Below, in pieces: positions 6,972 to 16,328 of a DNA stretch of 64,000 nt (its first letter is position 1; the number at the start of each line of letters is the position of its first letter). The notes under the pieces were generated by a model. The model did no database searches. It was not told the origin of the DNA and saw nothing but the letters and a program-made list of their open reading frames with translations. Both the position numbers and the translations under genes were made by a program. The stretch covers positions 62,001 to 126,000 of the forward strand of contig CANLXH010000001.1 of NCBI GenBank assembly GCA_947495075.1. The letters run 5' to 3'. Origin of the DNA: an uncultured Croceitalea sp. Lineage in GTDB: Bacteria > Bacteroidota > Bacteroidia > Flavobacteriales > Flavobacteriaceae.

Positions 6972-8004
6972 GAATCGTCTTTTTTGGTTGTTGCAATTCA
7001 TGGGCTGGGGGGTCGCCAACAGCTTAATTTTTGTATTTCCATTTGGCTTTAGCAGAAGATACATGGTTTTTTCTTTCCTAGTAGCCATGGTGATTAGCAT
7101 TTTTACTACATCTATCTATAGGTTCTACTTAAAGAAAAATGTAGGCTTAGAGTTTAATGAGAGTAAAAAGTTATTTAAATTATTTATTGCATTTGTAATC
7201 TGTTCTCTTTCCTATTACCTACTGGCGGCATTATCTGAACTTATTTATGAAAATATATGGGAGCGGACTGTAGAAGAACTTTCTTTTATTAAAGAAAACA
7301 TGAGTTGGGGCTTAGCATTGTTCAATATCTTTTTCACCATATTTGGCTGGACAGTTATCTATTACGGTATCAATCTTGTAATAAAAGCTAATACGAATAA
7401 TCTAGAAAAATTAGAATTAAATGCAACCTTAAGAGAAGCCCAGTTAAATACATTAAGGGGGCAGGTAAACCCACATTTTATGTTCAATAGCTTAAATAAT
7501 ATACGGGGTTTAATGTTGGAGGATGTGGATAAATCTGAGGAAATGATTACCAAGTTATCTGAAATGCTACAATTTGCCATGGCTAAGAACTCAGTAGATG
7601 CTATACCCATTCAAGATGAGCTTGAAATGGTCGAAAACTATATAAGTCTCTCTAAAATACAAATGGAAGATAGACTGGAGTTTAAAAAAGAAGTAGATAA
7701 AGAAGTTTTGCAATTAAAGATTCCTCCAATGATTATACAATTATTGGTAGAAAATGCAGCTAAACATGGTATTGCAAATTTAAAAGACGGTGGGTTTATT
7801 AAACTTAAAATTAATAAACTAGATGAGGATTTAAATATTTTGGTATCCAATACAGGTCAACTTCAAATTGCTAAGAATTCTACACAGTTGGGTTTGAAAA
7901 ATATAAAACAGCGTTTAAAGTTACTTTATGGTGAAAAAGCTAATTTTAGTTTAAATGAAATAGGAGATGAGGTAATAGCGCAGGTTAATATTCCGCAGAT
8001 ATGA
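6955..8004 (+). CDS. LytS/YehU-type membrane sensor histidine kinase
   Basis: Four hydrophobic helices (about 8-30, 38-57, 70-95, 115-140) lead into a His_kinase domain with all key residues. His174 lies in RGQVNPHFMFNSLNN, Asn267 in LVENAAKHG, and a G-box in LGLKNIKQRL. Such kinases lack the usual HisKA dimer helices and signal to LytTR regulators; here the partner starts inside the last codons (ATGA overlap at 8001). Both this protein and its upstream paralogue begin with FW.LQ..GWG, so they arose by tandem duplication. The activating signal is unknown; the membrane domain has no large periplasmic loop, which suggests a membrane-borne or small-protein signal. Confidence 0.93.
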   Translation: MREKNKNRLFWLLQFMGWGVANSLIFVFPFGFSRRYMVFSFLVAMVISIFTTSIYRFYLKKNVGLEFNESKKLFKLFIAFVICSLSYYLLAALSELIYENIWERTVEELSFIKENMSWGLALFNIFFTIFGWTVIYYGINLVIKANTNNLEKLELNATLREAQLNTLRGQVNPHFMFNSLNNIRGLMLEDVDKSEEMITKLSEMLQFAMAKNSVDAIPIQDELEMVENYISLSKIQMEDRLEFKKEVDKEVLQLKIPPMIIQLLVENAAKHGIANLKDGGFIKLKINKLDEDLNILVSNTGQLQIAKNSTQLGLKNIKQRLKLLYGEKANFSLNEIGDEVIAQVNIPQI

Positions 8005-8726
8005 GTATAAAAGCTGTAATAGTAGAAGATTCTCGTTTAGCTCGCAATGAACTGAAAGAATTATTAAAAAGCCATCCTGAAATAGAACTTATCGGTGAAG
8101 CAGAAAATGTAGACTTAGGTTACGAATTAATTCAAAAGACACATCCAGATTTACTGTTTTTAGATATTAATATGCCCGAGAAAGATGGTTTTGAGCTTTT
8201 AGAAATGCTAGATGATGTGCCAATTACCGTATTTACAACCGCTTTTGATGAGTATGCCATTAAATCTTTTGAGTATAATGCGTTAGATTACTTACTTAAG
8301 CCAATTAATGAGAAGCGTTTCGCCACTGCTATTGAAAAAGTAAAATCTAAAATCGAAGGAACAGATGATGAGAATACTACAAATACTAAGCTTACAGAGA
8401 GTAGCCAGATTTTTATAAAAGATGGTGAAAAGTGCTGGTTAGTAAAGATTGGGGAGATTTCTCATTTTGAAATTGTAGGGAATTACACTCGTGTATTTTT
8501 TCAAGATAATAAACCAATGTTATACAAATCATTAAATCAAATTGAAGAAAAATTACCAGAGGTTTCTTTCTTTAGAGTAAACAGACAACAAATAATAAAT
8601 ACCAATTTTATAGCTAGCGTGGTTCCATGGTTTAATGGAAAGCTAAAACTTACTATGCAAAATGGTGATGAGGTTGAAGTATCAAGAAGACAATCTTATC
8701 TTTTTAAAGACCGTATGAGTTTTTAA
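8001..8726 (+). CDS. LytTR family response regulator
   Basis: A receiver domain (1-120) has acidic residues Glu9/Asp10, phospho-acceptor Asp55 in LFLDINMP and the Lys of LLKPI. A LytTR DNA-binding domain (about 137-240) contains FFRVNRQQIINTNFI and ends EVSRRQSYLFKDR. The gene is translationally coupled to the kinase through an ATGA overlap. LytTR proteins bind paired 9-mer repeats; two such pairs occur in this window, upstream of its own operon (5077-5106) and of the S9 peptidase gene (2521-2550). It probably regulates both. No clear terminator follows in the 160 bases before the convergent cupin gene. Confidence 0.95.
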   Translation: MSIKAVIVEDSRLARNELKELLKSHPEIELIGEAENVDLGYELIQKTHPDLLFLDINMPEKDGFELLEMLDDVPITVFTTAFDEYAIKSFEYNALDYLLKPINEKRFATAIEKVKSKIEGTDDENTTNTKLTESSQIFIKDGEKCWLVKIGEISHFEIVGNYTRVFFQDNKPMLYKSLNQIEEKLPEVSFFRVNRQQIINTNFIASVVPWFNGKLKLTMQNGDEVEVSRRQSYLFKDRMSF

Positions 8727-8887
8727 AAAAGCTTTTCAACTTGGAAAAACCTTATTGCTGTATAGCCTTTTGGCATTTCAGAAGAACTTTTCCTTATAAT
8801 CTATAAAATAATATTTAGTAGCAACAGAGCTATTGCATTAAAAAGTACAACATTCGCAGAGCTTCCATTAGAATAGAGTTTTTATAG

Positions 8888-9208
8888 TTATAGCTTGTAT
8901 TCGTTTCTGGCTGGACTAAAAACATCCATAAGTTTACAAGCAGTTAACGCTTTTCCACTATGCGGTATATTTGATGGTATTACAACAATACTCCCAGGTT
9001 TGTAAATTTTAGTTTTACCATTTAAAGTAAATTCAAAATCTCCAGATACCACATGCATTATCTGTTCATGTATATGATGGTGCATAGGCACTTCTGCATC
9101 CTTTTCAACATCCCAAAAAACCCAGCTCATAGTCTCTGAGTGAACTAATTTACCGCGATAACCAGGCATAATTTCTTGTACTTCTATTTCGTCTAAAGTG
9201 TATTCCAT
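8888..9208 (-). CDS. Single-domain cupin protein
   Basis: 106 residues forming one cupin barrel. Metal ligands are visible in motif 1, PMHHHIHEQ (His43, His45 or His47, with Glu48 near), and the second motif has His at about 82 in IPSNIPHSG. Small cupins of this kind bind a divalent metal, but the substrate cannot be told. The gene begins one base after the stop of the upstream (frameshifted) methyltransferase gene, so the two form a minus-strand operon. Confidence 0.85.
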   Translation of the reverse strand: MEYTLDEIEVQEIMPGYRGKLVHSETMSWVFWDVEKDAEVPMHHHIHEQIMHVVSGDFEFTLNGKTKIYKPGSIVVIPSNIPHSGKALTACKLMDVFSPARNEYKL

Positions 9209-9209
9209 T

Positions 9210-10035
9210 TTATTTTCTTTTTAGTATGTACATATGTTCGTCTAAAAGCTCGTTCAAGTTTAACTCTTTACCACCATGTTTATTATTTAATGATACTGTA
9301 TCATGGTGTTCAATAACTTGATAATTATCTAAATTTTCATAATAACTATCCTCAACTGTTTGATAACAGAATTTTTCATTGAAATCTAAACGTTCTTTAG
9401 CAAATTTCTCCAGTTTTTTAAAAGCAGATTTTTTCTCAATTGCTTTTTGGAAAGAAACACTACCAACGTATTCTCCACTGTTTTGAATTTCCCCAAAAAG
9501 ACTAAATAGTTTATTAGTGTCATCACGGCTAATAAAGAATAAAACACCTTCTAAAAGAATAAATATTTTTTTATCCTTAGTCAATGTTCCTAGTTGTTTT
9601 ATTAGCGCTTCTTCATATTCAGTATTAAAATCTGCGGGCAAAAATTCTATTTGTCTCTTTGGAAGAATACCGGAAGATTGCCAAGAATCTATTTTTTTTT
9701 TTAAAAGAAATAGAATTTGGCATATCTATTTCTATGTGTAACAAGCTTTTTGGTAATAAAAATGGATACATACTAAATCCACAACCAAAATTTATAAGTA
9801 TTTCAATATCCTTTTTAGCATGTAGTATTTTTATTTTGTCTAAAAAGAACCGATTGCGCAAACAATGTGCAAGAGGTTCATATTTAGAAACACTATTTAC
9901 ATATTCGTTTTTGTATTCCTTAGTGCGCTTTGTAGACCATAAATGGGCATAGATATCTTTGCTAAGACTTGTGTCATGTGCTCTAAAGTCCGCAGTTACA
10001 AAAGCAGTTTCAAATATTTCTATGTTCTCATCCAC
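9210..10035 (-). pseudogene. Class I SAM methyltransferase of the PPM1/LCM family, split by a +1 frameshift in an A11 tract
   Basis: The N-terminal part (GTG at 10035 to stop at 9625) has the SAM-binding motif INFGCGFSMYPFLLP and EIDMPNSI. The C-terminal part (to 9210) continues the same family with PADFNTEYEEALI, ILLEGVLFFI and a C-terminal tail. The reading frame breaks in a run of eleven A on the minus strand (T11 at 9692-9702 on the plus strand). With ten A the frame reads KKKIDSWQSSGILPKRQIEF and joins the second half perfectly; with eleven it runs into a stop. No other lesion is visible. The break is therefore a recent mutation, a sequencing error, slippage during transcription, or phase variation. 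It lies one base from the cupin gene. The family methylates carboxyl groups; the substrate here is unknown. Confidence 0.8.
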
Positions 10036-10061
10036 AGGTTTAAGATAGTAAAAATTAGGAC

Positions 10062-10069
10062 TATATTTG
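10062..10069 (+). promoter_or_regulatory. Candidate -7 box for mpl
   Basis: TATATTTG is an exact TAnnTTTG match 16 bases before the mpl start codon. No TTG is found at the expected -33 position (GTTTAAG there), so support is partial. Confidence 0.4.
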
Positions 10070-10085
10070 AAGGGAATTTTAGTAT

Positions 10086-11441
10086 ATGAAAGTACATTTT
10101 ATTGCGATAGGTGGTAGTGCAATGCATAATTTGGCATTGGCATTACATCAAAAAGGGTATCAAGTTACTGGAAGTGACGACGTTATTTTTGAACCTTCAA
10201 AAAGCCGGTTGACAGCAAAAGAACTGTTACCTCAAGAATTTGGTTGGTTTCCTAACAAAATAGATTCAAGTTTAGAGGCTGTTATCTTAGGCATGCATGC
10301 TAAACCAGACAACCCAGAACTACTTAAAGCGCAAGAATTAGGACTAAAAATATACTCTTATCCTGAGTTTCTTTATGAGCAATCCAAAGATAAAACTCGC
10401 GTTGTAATTGGTGGCAGCCATGGTAAAACAACCATTACCTCAATGATTTTACATGTGCTTAATTACCACGAAATTCAAGTAGATTTTATGGTTGGGGCAC
10501 AGTTGGAAGGTTTTGACTGTATGGTTAGGTTGACAGAAGAAAATGATTTTATAGTATTAGAAGGGGATGAATATTTGTCATCTCCAATAGACCCAAGACC
10601 TAAGTTTCATTTGTACCAACCTAATATTGCTTTATTGAGTGGAATAGCTTGGGATCATATAAATGTATTTCCTACCTATGAAAATTATGTAGAGCAGTTT
10701 AAGATTTTTGTAGATAGTATTGTAAAAGGAGGTAGCATTACTTATAATGAGGAAGACCAAGGGCTAAAGGATGTAGTAGAATCCTCTGTCAATACAATTC
10801 GTAAACTATCTTACAATACTCCAAGTTATACAGTTGATAATGGGACTACACTTTTAGATACTCCAGAAGGTCTTATGCCTATAGAAGTATTTGGGAAACA
10901 TAACCTTAACAATTTGGCAGGAGCTAAATGGATTTGCCAGAATATGGGTATTGATGAATTAGATTTTTATGAAGCTATTTCAACTTTTAAAGGAGCTTCA
11001 AAGCGGATGGAGAAAATTGCTGAAAGCGAAACGAGTGTTGCTTTTAAGGACTTTGCACATTCACCTAGTAAAGTGGCTGCTACTACTGCTGCTGTAAAAG
11101 AGCAGTATCCAAACAGAGAATTGCTAGCGTGTCTAGAATTACATACTTATAGCAGTCTTAATTCTGAATTTTTAAAAGAATATAAAGGAGCACTTGATAA
11201 AGCAGATAAAGCGGTTGTTTTTTATTCTCCCAATGCAGTAAAAATTAAGCAGCTGGATGAAGTTTCTGAAGAACAAATAGCAGAAGCTTTTCAACGAAAT
11301 GATTTAAAAATATTTACCGACCCAAAAGCTTTTCAAGAATTTTTATTTACTAAAAATCTTAAGAATACATCGCTACTGTTAATGAGTTCAGGAAATTACG
11401 GAGGTTTGGATTTTAATAAAATGAATAAAATACTTATTTAG
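10086..11441 (+). CDS. mpl: UDP-N-acetylmuramate:L-Ala-gamma-D-Glu-meso-DAP ligase (Mpl)
   Basis: Mur ligase family enzyme that reattaches the recycled tripeptide to UDP-MurNAc in peptidoglycan recycling, in the cytoplasm. The N-terminal Rossmann-like UDP-binding domain starts VHFIAIGGSAMHNLA. The ATP loop GGSHGKTT lies at 109-116, the central motif EGDEYLSSPIDPRPKF follows, and the Mur C-terminal domain begins near KRMEKIAES. The length of 451 residues is normal. MurC is the close alternative, but the GGSAMHNLA start and the EYLSS..PRPKF segment point to Mpl. It is a single gene with a possible promoter box at 10062 and no neighbours in cell-wall recycling. Confidence 0.88.
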   Translation: MKVHFIAIGGSAMHNLALALHQKGYQVTGSDDVIFEPSKSRLTAKELLPQEFGWFPNKIDSSLEAVILGMHAKPDNPELLKAQELGLKIYSYPEFLYEQSKDKTRVVIGGSHGKTTITSMILHVLNYHEIQVDFMVGAQLEGFDCMVRLTEENDFIVLEGDEYLSSPIDPRPKFHLYQPNIALLSGIAWDHINVFPTYENYVEQFKIFVDSIVKGGSITYNEEDQGLKDVVESSVNTIRKLSYNTPSYTVDNGTTLLDTPEGLMPIEVFGKHNLNNLAGAKWICQNMGIDELDFYEAISTFKGASKRMEKIAESETSVAFKDFAHSPSKVAATTAAVKEQYPNRELLACLELHTYSSLNSEFLKEYKGALDKADKAVVFYSPNAVKIKQLDEVSEEQIAEAFQRNDLKIFTDPKAFQEFLFTKNLKNTSLLLMSSGNYGGLDFNKMNKILI

Positions 11442-11534
11442 TCCTTTCTTGTAAGAAGTAAACTACTATATAATTATACTAGATTTTTCGTTTTTACGTT
11501 TTGCAATAGTTGCCAAATCCCAAATTAGCAGTTT

Positions 11535-13769
11535 ATGCATGCCAAGTTAAACCTACTACTGTTTTTATGTAGTATAAATTTATTATCCGCCAGTAGATTT
11601 CAGAATATTCCTAAACTTCCTAAAAATCCTACCAAAAAAGAGGTTAGGACGGTTTTAGATACTTTAGAAAGTAGGATTTATAAAGAGTTTTATAGCAATA
11701 ATTATATCAAGGTTCTTGAATATGGCGATGCAGGTCTAGATTTGGCAAATAGTATTGATGATGCAAAAACCAATCTAAGTTTTTCAAGATTTATAGGAAG
11801 TGCATTTATAAAAATGCGGGATACTGTACGAGCGAAAGAGATGATGGAATCTTCATTGCTAAAGGCTAAAATGATGAAAGATCCTATTGCTATAGGAAAG
11901 ACTACCTCTGATATGGGTAACCTGTATTACGAATTTGGAGACAAGACTAAGGCTATTTCTTACTACATAAAAGCGCTTAAATTACTAAAGGGAAAAGCAG
12001 GTCAAGGTCAAATTTTTATTCTGCATCATAATTTATCTGAAATATATCTAGATTCTGGTGATTTAATTAATGGAGAAATTCACGTAAAAAAACAGAATGT
12101 TTTAATTGATTCTGTTAGTGAAGTCCCTATGTTTTTATCGGCTTATCAAATATCATTAGGAAAATACCATCTCTTAAAGAACGATTTTGATAAAGCCTTA
12201 GATTACATAAAACAAAGTATTGAAATTTCTGAAGAATTAAATTACGTAGACAATATTATAAATGGTTATGAAACGTATTTGGAAATTTTAGTAAAGAGAA
12301 AAGATTTTGAGGCTGTCTATGATGTAAGACAAAAACTTGATATTTATAAAGATGAAAAGATTCAAGTAGAAAAAGCTGCAGCCATTCAAGGCGCTATCGC
12401 TAAAATGAATGTAGAGCAGTATAAGCAGGAACTTAAAGCTCAAGAGTTGGAAAGTCAACTAAATGAGCAACGAGCTTATAGGAATAAAATTGGGCTATAT
12501 ATGGGTATAGTAGCCTCTTTTATTTTAAGTATTTTTCTACTACTAATTATGAGGTCTTCAAAAAAGCGTAAGGATTTGGTCCTTAGCTTACAGGAAAGAA
12601 ATGTACAGTTTTTAAATGCAAAGAAAAAAGCAGAAGAGCTTTCCAAGGTGAAAACAAATTTTTTATCAGCAATAACACATGAGCTTAGAACCCCGTTGTA
12701 TGGGATAATTGGGATTTCTTCACTTTTGCAAGAAGATGAATCGCTTAAAAAACATAAAGAAGACATTACTTCTCTTAAGTTTTCGGCAGACTATCTACTA
12801 GCTATGGTTAACGATCTATTGTTTTTAAATAGATTGGAGGAATTTAAGGAGCAAAAATTGGAACAAAAGGTATTTAGACCAAGAGTCCTTATAGAAAACA
12901 TTATAAACTCTTTAGAGTTTATGCGCAAGAAACATAATAACAATTTTAATATATCTATCTCTCCTAGCGTGCCACATCTCTTAAGAGGTGACTATGTTAA
13001 ACTATCCCAGATTGTAATCAATCTTGCGAGTAATGCATGTAAATTTACTGAAGAGGGTACCATTACTATTGCTTTAACTGCTCAAAATATTGATAAAAAT
13101 ATGGTGAGTGTACACTTTTTGGTCGCCGATGATGGTTTGGGTATATCTAAAGATAAACAAGCCATAATCTTTGACGAATTCACCCAAGATAGAAAGAATA
13201 AAGTATTCGCAGGAACAGGACTGGGGTTGTCTATTGTAAAACGTTTAATAGATATGCACAATACAACCATAAACCTAAGAAGTTGGGAAAATATAGGTTC
13301 AGAATTTCAATTTTCAATTGATTATTTAATAGCTACAAAGGAAGAAGAGTTAGAAACTGTAGAAGAATTAGATAGGATAGCAGATAAAAGCACGGATGGA
13401 AGTCACATTCTTGTAGTAGATGATAATAAAATAAATAGATTGGTGACACAAAAGATTTTAGAGCGTAATAACTATGTTTGTTCTATTGTGGCAAATGGTA
13501 AAGAAGCTCTAGAGATTGTAAAAGAAGAAGTATTTGATTTGATTTTAATGGATGTGAATATGCCAGTTATGGATGGTTTTGAAGCTACAGCTGCAATTAG
13601 AAAATTTAATACAGATATTCCAATTATAGCGTTAACAGCTAATGACCCTTCCCAAATGGGGAAAGATATTCAGAAGATAGGATTCTCAGATGTCATCATC
13701 AAACCATACGAAAACAACTATTTTTTAGACGTTGTTAAAAATAATTTTCGAGCAACGGCCAAAGTTTAA
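11535..13769 (+). CDS. Hybrid sensor histidine kinase/response regulator with TPR-like sensor region
   Basis: A signal-like hydrophobic start is followed by a helical TPR-type region (about 50-290; SDMGNLYYEFGDKTKAISYY is a clear repeat), a short coiled coil, one membrane helix (about 318-340), HisKA with His382 in HELRTPLYG, and HATPase_c (NLASNACKF, DDGLGIS, GTGLGLSIV). A receiver domain follows with phospho-acceptor Asp673 in LILMDVNMP. The TPRs would be periplasmic and the rest cytoplasmic. There is no DNA-binding output, so phosphate must pass to an unlinked regulator. All catalytic residues are present. No partner gene is adjacent, and the signal is unknown. Confidence 0.93.
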   Translation: MHAKLNLLLFLCSINLLSASRFQNIPKLPKNPTKKEVRTVLDTLESRIYKEFYSNNYIKVLEYGDAGLDLANSIDDAKTNLSFSRFIGSAFIKMRDTVRAKEMMESSLLKAKMMKDPIAIGKTTSDMGNLYYEFGDKTKAISYYIKALKLLKGKAGQGQIFILHHNLSEIYLDSGDLINGEIHVKKQNVLIDSVSEVPMFLSAYQISLGKYHLLKNDFDKALDYIKQSIEISEELNYVDNIINGYETYLEILVKRKDFEAVYDVRQKLDIYKDEKIQVEKAAAIQGAIAKMNVEQYKQELKAQELESQLNEQRAYRNKIGLYMGIVASFILSIFLLLIMRSSKKRKDLVLSLQERNVQFLNAKKKAEELSKVKTNFLSAITHELRTPLYGIIGISSLLQEDESLKKHKEDITSLKFSADYLLAMVNDLLFLNRLEEFKEQKLEQKVFRPRVLIENIINSLEFMRKKHNNNFNISISPSVPHLLRGDYVKLSQIVINLASNACKFTEEGTITIALTAQNIDKNMVSVHFLVADDGLGISKDKQAIIFDEFTQDRKNKVFAGTGLGLSIVKRLIDMHNTTINLRSWENIGSEFQFSIDYLIATKEEELETVEELDRIADKSTDGSHILVVDDNKINRLVTQKILERNNYVCSIVANGKEALEIVKEEVFDLILMDVNMPVMDGFEATAAIRKFNTDIPIIALTANDPSQMGKDIQKIGFSDVIIKPYENNYFLDVVKNNFRATAKV

Positions 13770-13781
13770 TAGAAGTTTCAA

Positions 13782-14225
13782 TTAAACTCCAAATTGTCTT
13801 AAATGGTGGTCTAAATGTTTGTACTGTATTTGTCCCCATTGTTCTTTTGTGAATTTTCCAAAAGATGGGTGAGGATACCAGACATCTCTATCTTTTAATT
13901 TTTGAAATTCATCTATTAAACTTTTCAATTCTTTATACTCAGTGTTAAAGTCTTTTGGTTCTTTTGCTTTTAATTGTGAAGCAGTAGGTAAATTTTTTCG
14001 CCATGGTTTATCATTGTACAAAGACTTTTTAAAGAATGTTTTGATAAACCAATTTCCTTTAGAATTATTTTCTTTGTTCTTAATAGCAAGTTGTAAAGGG
14101 TATTGGCAGTGCCATGTCATTTGGCCAACTGTCATTTTACCCCATTGGCGTTCAGACTTTTCATGTAATGCATCCATTCTGGTTTTAATTTCTTCGTATG
14201 CATCTTTTTCCAATAGTGATTTCAT
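13782..14225 (-). CDS. DUF1569 (DinB-like) protein
   Basis: 147 residues resembling the DUF1569 family, a four-helix DinB-like fold. Histidines suitable for a metal site occur in MTWHCQYPLQ, at WYPHPSFG, and in YKHLDHHLRQFG at the end. Function is unknown in the family. Its 3' end faces the hybrid kinase gene 12 bases away, with no terminator between them. Confidence 0.8.
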   Translation of the reverse strand: MKSLLEKDAYEEIKTRMDALHEKSERQWGKMTVGQMTWHCQYPLQLAIKNKENNSKGNWFIKTFFKKSLYNDKPWRKNLPTASQLKAKEPKDFNTEYKELKSLIDEFQKLKDRDVWYPHPSFGKFTKEQWGQIQYKHLDHHLRQFGV

Positions 14226-14333
14226 GGCTTCTTTATTTCAATCTTAAACTACAAGGTAGAAAACTTAGATTCAAAAGGCAAGTCTCAAAATTCTTTTTAG
14301 AATTAAACTCTAACAATCCATTATCTTTAGCAA

Positions 14334-15032
14334 ATGCAAGAAAAGACCACTTCGTTTTCCATTAAAAATTGGTCAGATGACGATAAACCTAGAGAAAAAC
14401 TAATTCAGAAAGGGCGTTCGGTTTTATCAGATGCGGAATTATTAGCCATATTAATTGGTTCAGGAAATCACGATGAGAGTGCTGTTGCACTATCAAAAAG
14501 AATCTTAGCTTCAACGAATAATAACCTTAACGAGCTAGGCAAACTTACTATAAAACAACTAATGCAATTTAAAGGCATAGGTGAAGCAAAGGCAGTAACT
14601 ATTGCGGCTGCCTTGGAGATTGGTAGACGTAGAAGGGATGGCGTAATTCAGAAAATAGCCAAGATAAACAGTAGTAAAGATGTTTTTGAGCTTTTACAGC
14701 CTATTTTAGGAGAATTGCCACATGAAGAGTTTTGGATTATTTATCTAAATAATTCTAATAAAATATTGCATAAAGAACAACTAAGTAAAGGTGGAATAAC
14801 AGGCACTTTGGTCGATGTACGTTTAGTGCTAAAACAAGCGTTAGAATATGGTGCTGTTGGTTTGGTTTTAGCACACAATCACCCATCTTCAACTTTAGTA
14901 CCTAGTAACGCTGACAAACAAATTACTGAAAAACTAAAAATGGCGGCTGAAGCATTGGATATTAAGGTATTGGATCATTTAATCATAACTGAAAAGGCTT
15001 ACTTTAGTTTTGCTGACCAACAACTACTATAG
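14334..15032 (+). CDS. radC: RadC family JAMM-domain protein
   Basis: 232 residues. A helix-hairpin-helix-like part lies near 78-95 (FKGIGEAKAV). A JAMM/MPN metalloprotease-like domain carries the zinc motif HNHPS...SNAD (His181, His183, Asp194). RadC was named as a DNA repair protein but its repair role is disputed; no substrate is known. The next gene starts at the very next base after the stop (TAG-ATG), so the two are likely co-transcribed. Confidence 0.93.
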   Translation: MQEKTTSFSIKNWSDDDKPREKLIQKGRSVLSDAELLAILIGSGNHDESAVALSKRILASTNNNLNELGKLTIKQLMQFKGIGEAKAVTIAAALEIGRRRRDGVIQKIAKINSSKDVFELLQPILGELPHEEFWIIYLNNSNKILHKEQLSKGGITGTLVDVRLVLKQALEYGAVGLVLAHNHPSSTLVPSNADKQITEKLKMAAEALDIKVLDHLIITEKAYFSFADQQLL

Positions 15033-16328
15033 ATGCTGTTAGTATATACCCATAAAATCTCCAAACGCTTCACCTATACAATGAAGCATATCTTTACTAG
15101 AATTTTAGGGATAGATGTTAGCTTTACTACTACAGTAGAGGATTTTATTAAGCATTCTGGTCCCAAAATCACATATTCTAAACAGCCACTACAAAACGAA
15201 TTCTTCATTAGAAGTACAGAACTTTTGTTTGAACAGGGAATAAATGATGTCATTGTAAAGGTTGAACCTTGGGATGATATACCTTGTTTTTTTGAAGCAG
15301 GGGAGAGGAGTAATATTCCTTTTGATATTTTTTCGGCTAGCTTTTATATGCTAAGTAGGTATGAAGAATATCTACCTCACGTAAAAGATGAATTAGGTCG
15401 TTTTCCGGTTAAAGAAAGTTTAGCTTATCAACATAAATTTTTACAACGCCCTCTGGTAGATTTATGGGCGAAAAAGTTTTTATCGGTTTTAAAAGAACGT
15501 TTCCCAGATATAGTTCAAAAGAAAAAAAAGTATCAATTTACTTCAATTGTAAATGTCACTACATCTCATTGCTTTGCTTATCGAGGCTTTGTTAGAACTG
15601 TTGGTGGAATTTTATTGGACTTAAGTAGATTTAAGCTATTAAGATTAATAAAACGCATAGTAGTATGGATTAGCCCAAAAAAAGACCCTTATGATAATTT
15701 TTCATATTTGATGAATGTACATAAGGAGATTAAATGTAGAACAATGTTTTTCTTTCAATTTGCAGATTATTCAAAACACGATAAGAATGTTTCTATTTTT
15801 AAAAATAAATTTAGGTATTTAATAAAGTCTGTAGCAGATTACAGCATAGTCTCATTAAGTGCATCCGATAGTTCTTCGATAGAAAATACCATCCTAAAGC
15901 AAGAAAAAACTAGATTAGCTGAGCTAATAAATAGACCAGTCAATTATTCTAGAATGCGCTATAACAGGGTTAATATTCCTAAGACATATCAAGATTTAGT
16001 TAAAACTGAATTTACGGATGATTACACAATGGGCTACACCCATGAAATAGGTTTTAGAGCTGGGACTTGTACGCCATTTTATTTTTATGATATTAATTTA
16101 GAAGTTCAGCAACCTATAAAAGTACATCCCTTTGCAGTTTGTGACTATTCCTTTTTAAAATACAAAAAACAAGAACAAATTTTTGAACAGCTAGATTTTA
16201 TGTTTAGACAAGTAAAAGAAGTACAGGGAAATTTTAATATAGTTTTTTCGAACGAACTATTAGGGAGTTCTAATCGTCTCCAATGGTTAAAACTTTATAA
16301 AGCCGTACTCAAACGATATTATGTTTAA
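15033..16328 (+). CDS. Polysaccharide deacetylase-like protein, probably non-catalytic
   Basis: 431 residues. The start MLLVYTHKISKRFTYT and the later FRAGTCTPFYFYD segment resemble flavobacterial proteins annotated as polysaccharide deacetylase family (with an N-terminal DUF7033 part). The places expected to hold the NodB metal-binding acidic pair and the His-x-x-x-His motif read IVNVTTSH and VSLSASDSS. The usual metal ligands are therefore missing as far as I can align them by eye. There is no signal peptide, so it may be cytoplasmic. It directly follows radC and overlaps yjjG by 8 bases. The family name comes from memory; the exact assignment needs a profile search. Confidence 0.65.
   Translation: MLLVYTHKISKRFTYTMKHIFTRILGIDVSFTTTVEDFIKHSGPKITYSKQPLQNEFFIRSTELLFEQGINDVIVKVEPWDDIPCFFEAGERSNIPFDIFSASFYMLSRYEEYLPHVKDELGRFPVKESLAYQHKFLQRPLVDLWAKKFLSVLKERFPDIVQKKKKYQFTSIVNVTTSHCFAYRGFVRTVGGILLDLSRFKLLRLIKRIVVWISPKKDPYDNFSYLMNVHKEIKCRTMFFFQFADYSKHDKNVSIFKNKFRYLIKSVADYSIVSLSASDSSSIENTILKQEKTRLAELINRPVNYSRMRYNRVNIPKTYQDLVKTEFTDDYTMGYTHEIGFRAGTCTPFYFYDINLEVQQPIKVHPFAVCDYSFLKYKKQEQIFEQLDFMFRQVKEVQGNFNIVFSNELLGSSNRLQWLKLYKAVLKRYYV

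Noticed and set aside
9659-9952. Open frame on the plus strand across the A11 tract region
   Set aside because: It is antisense to the SAM-binding part of the methyltransferase, which is clearly the real coding strand.
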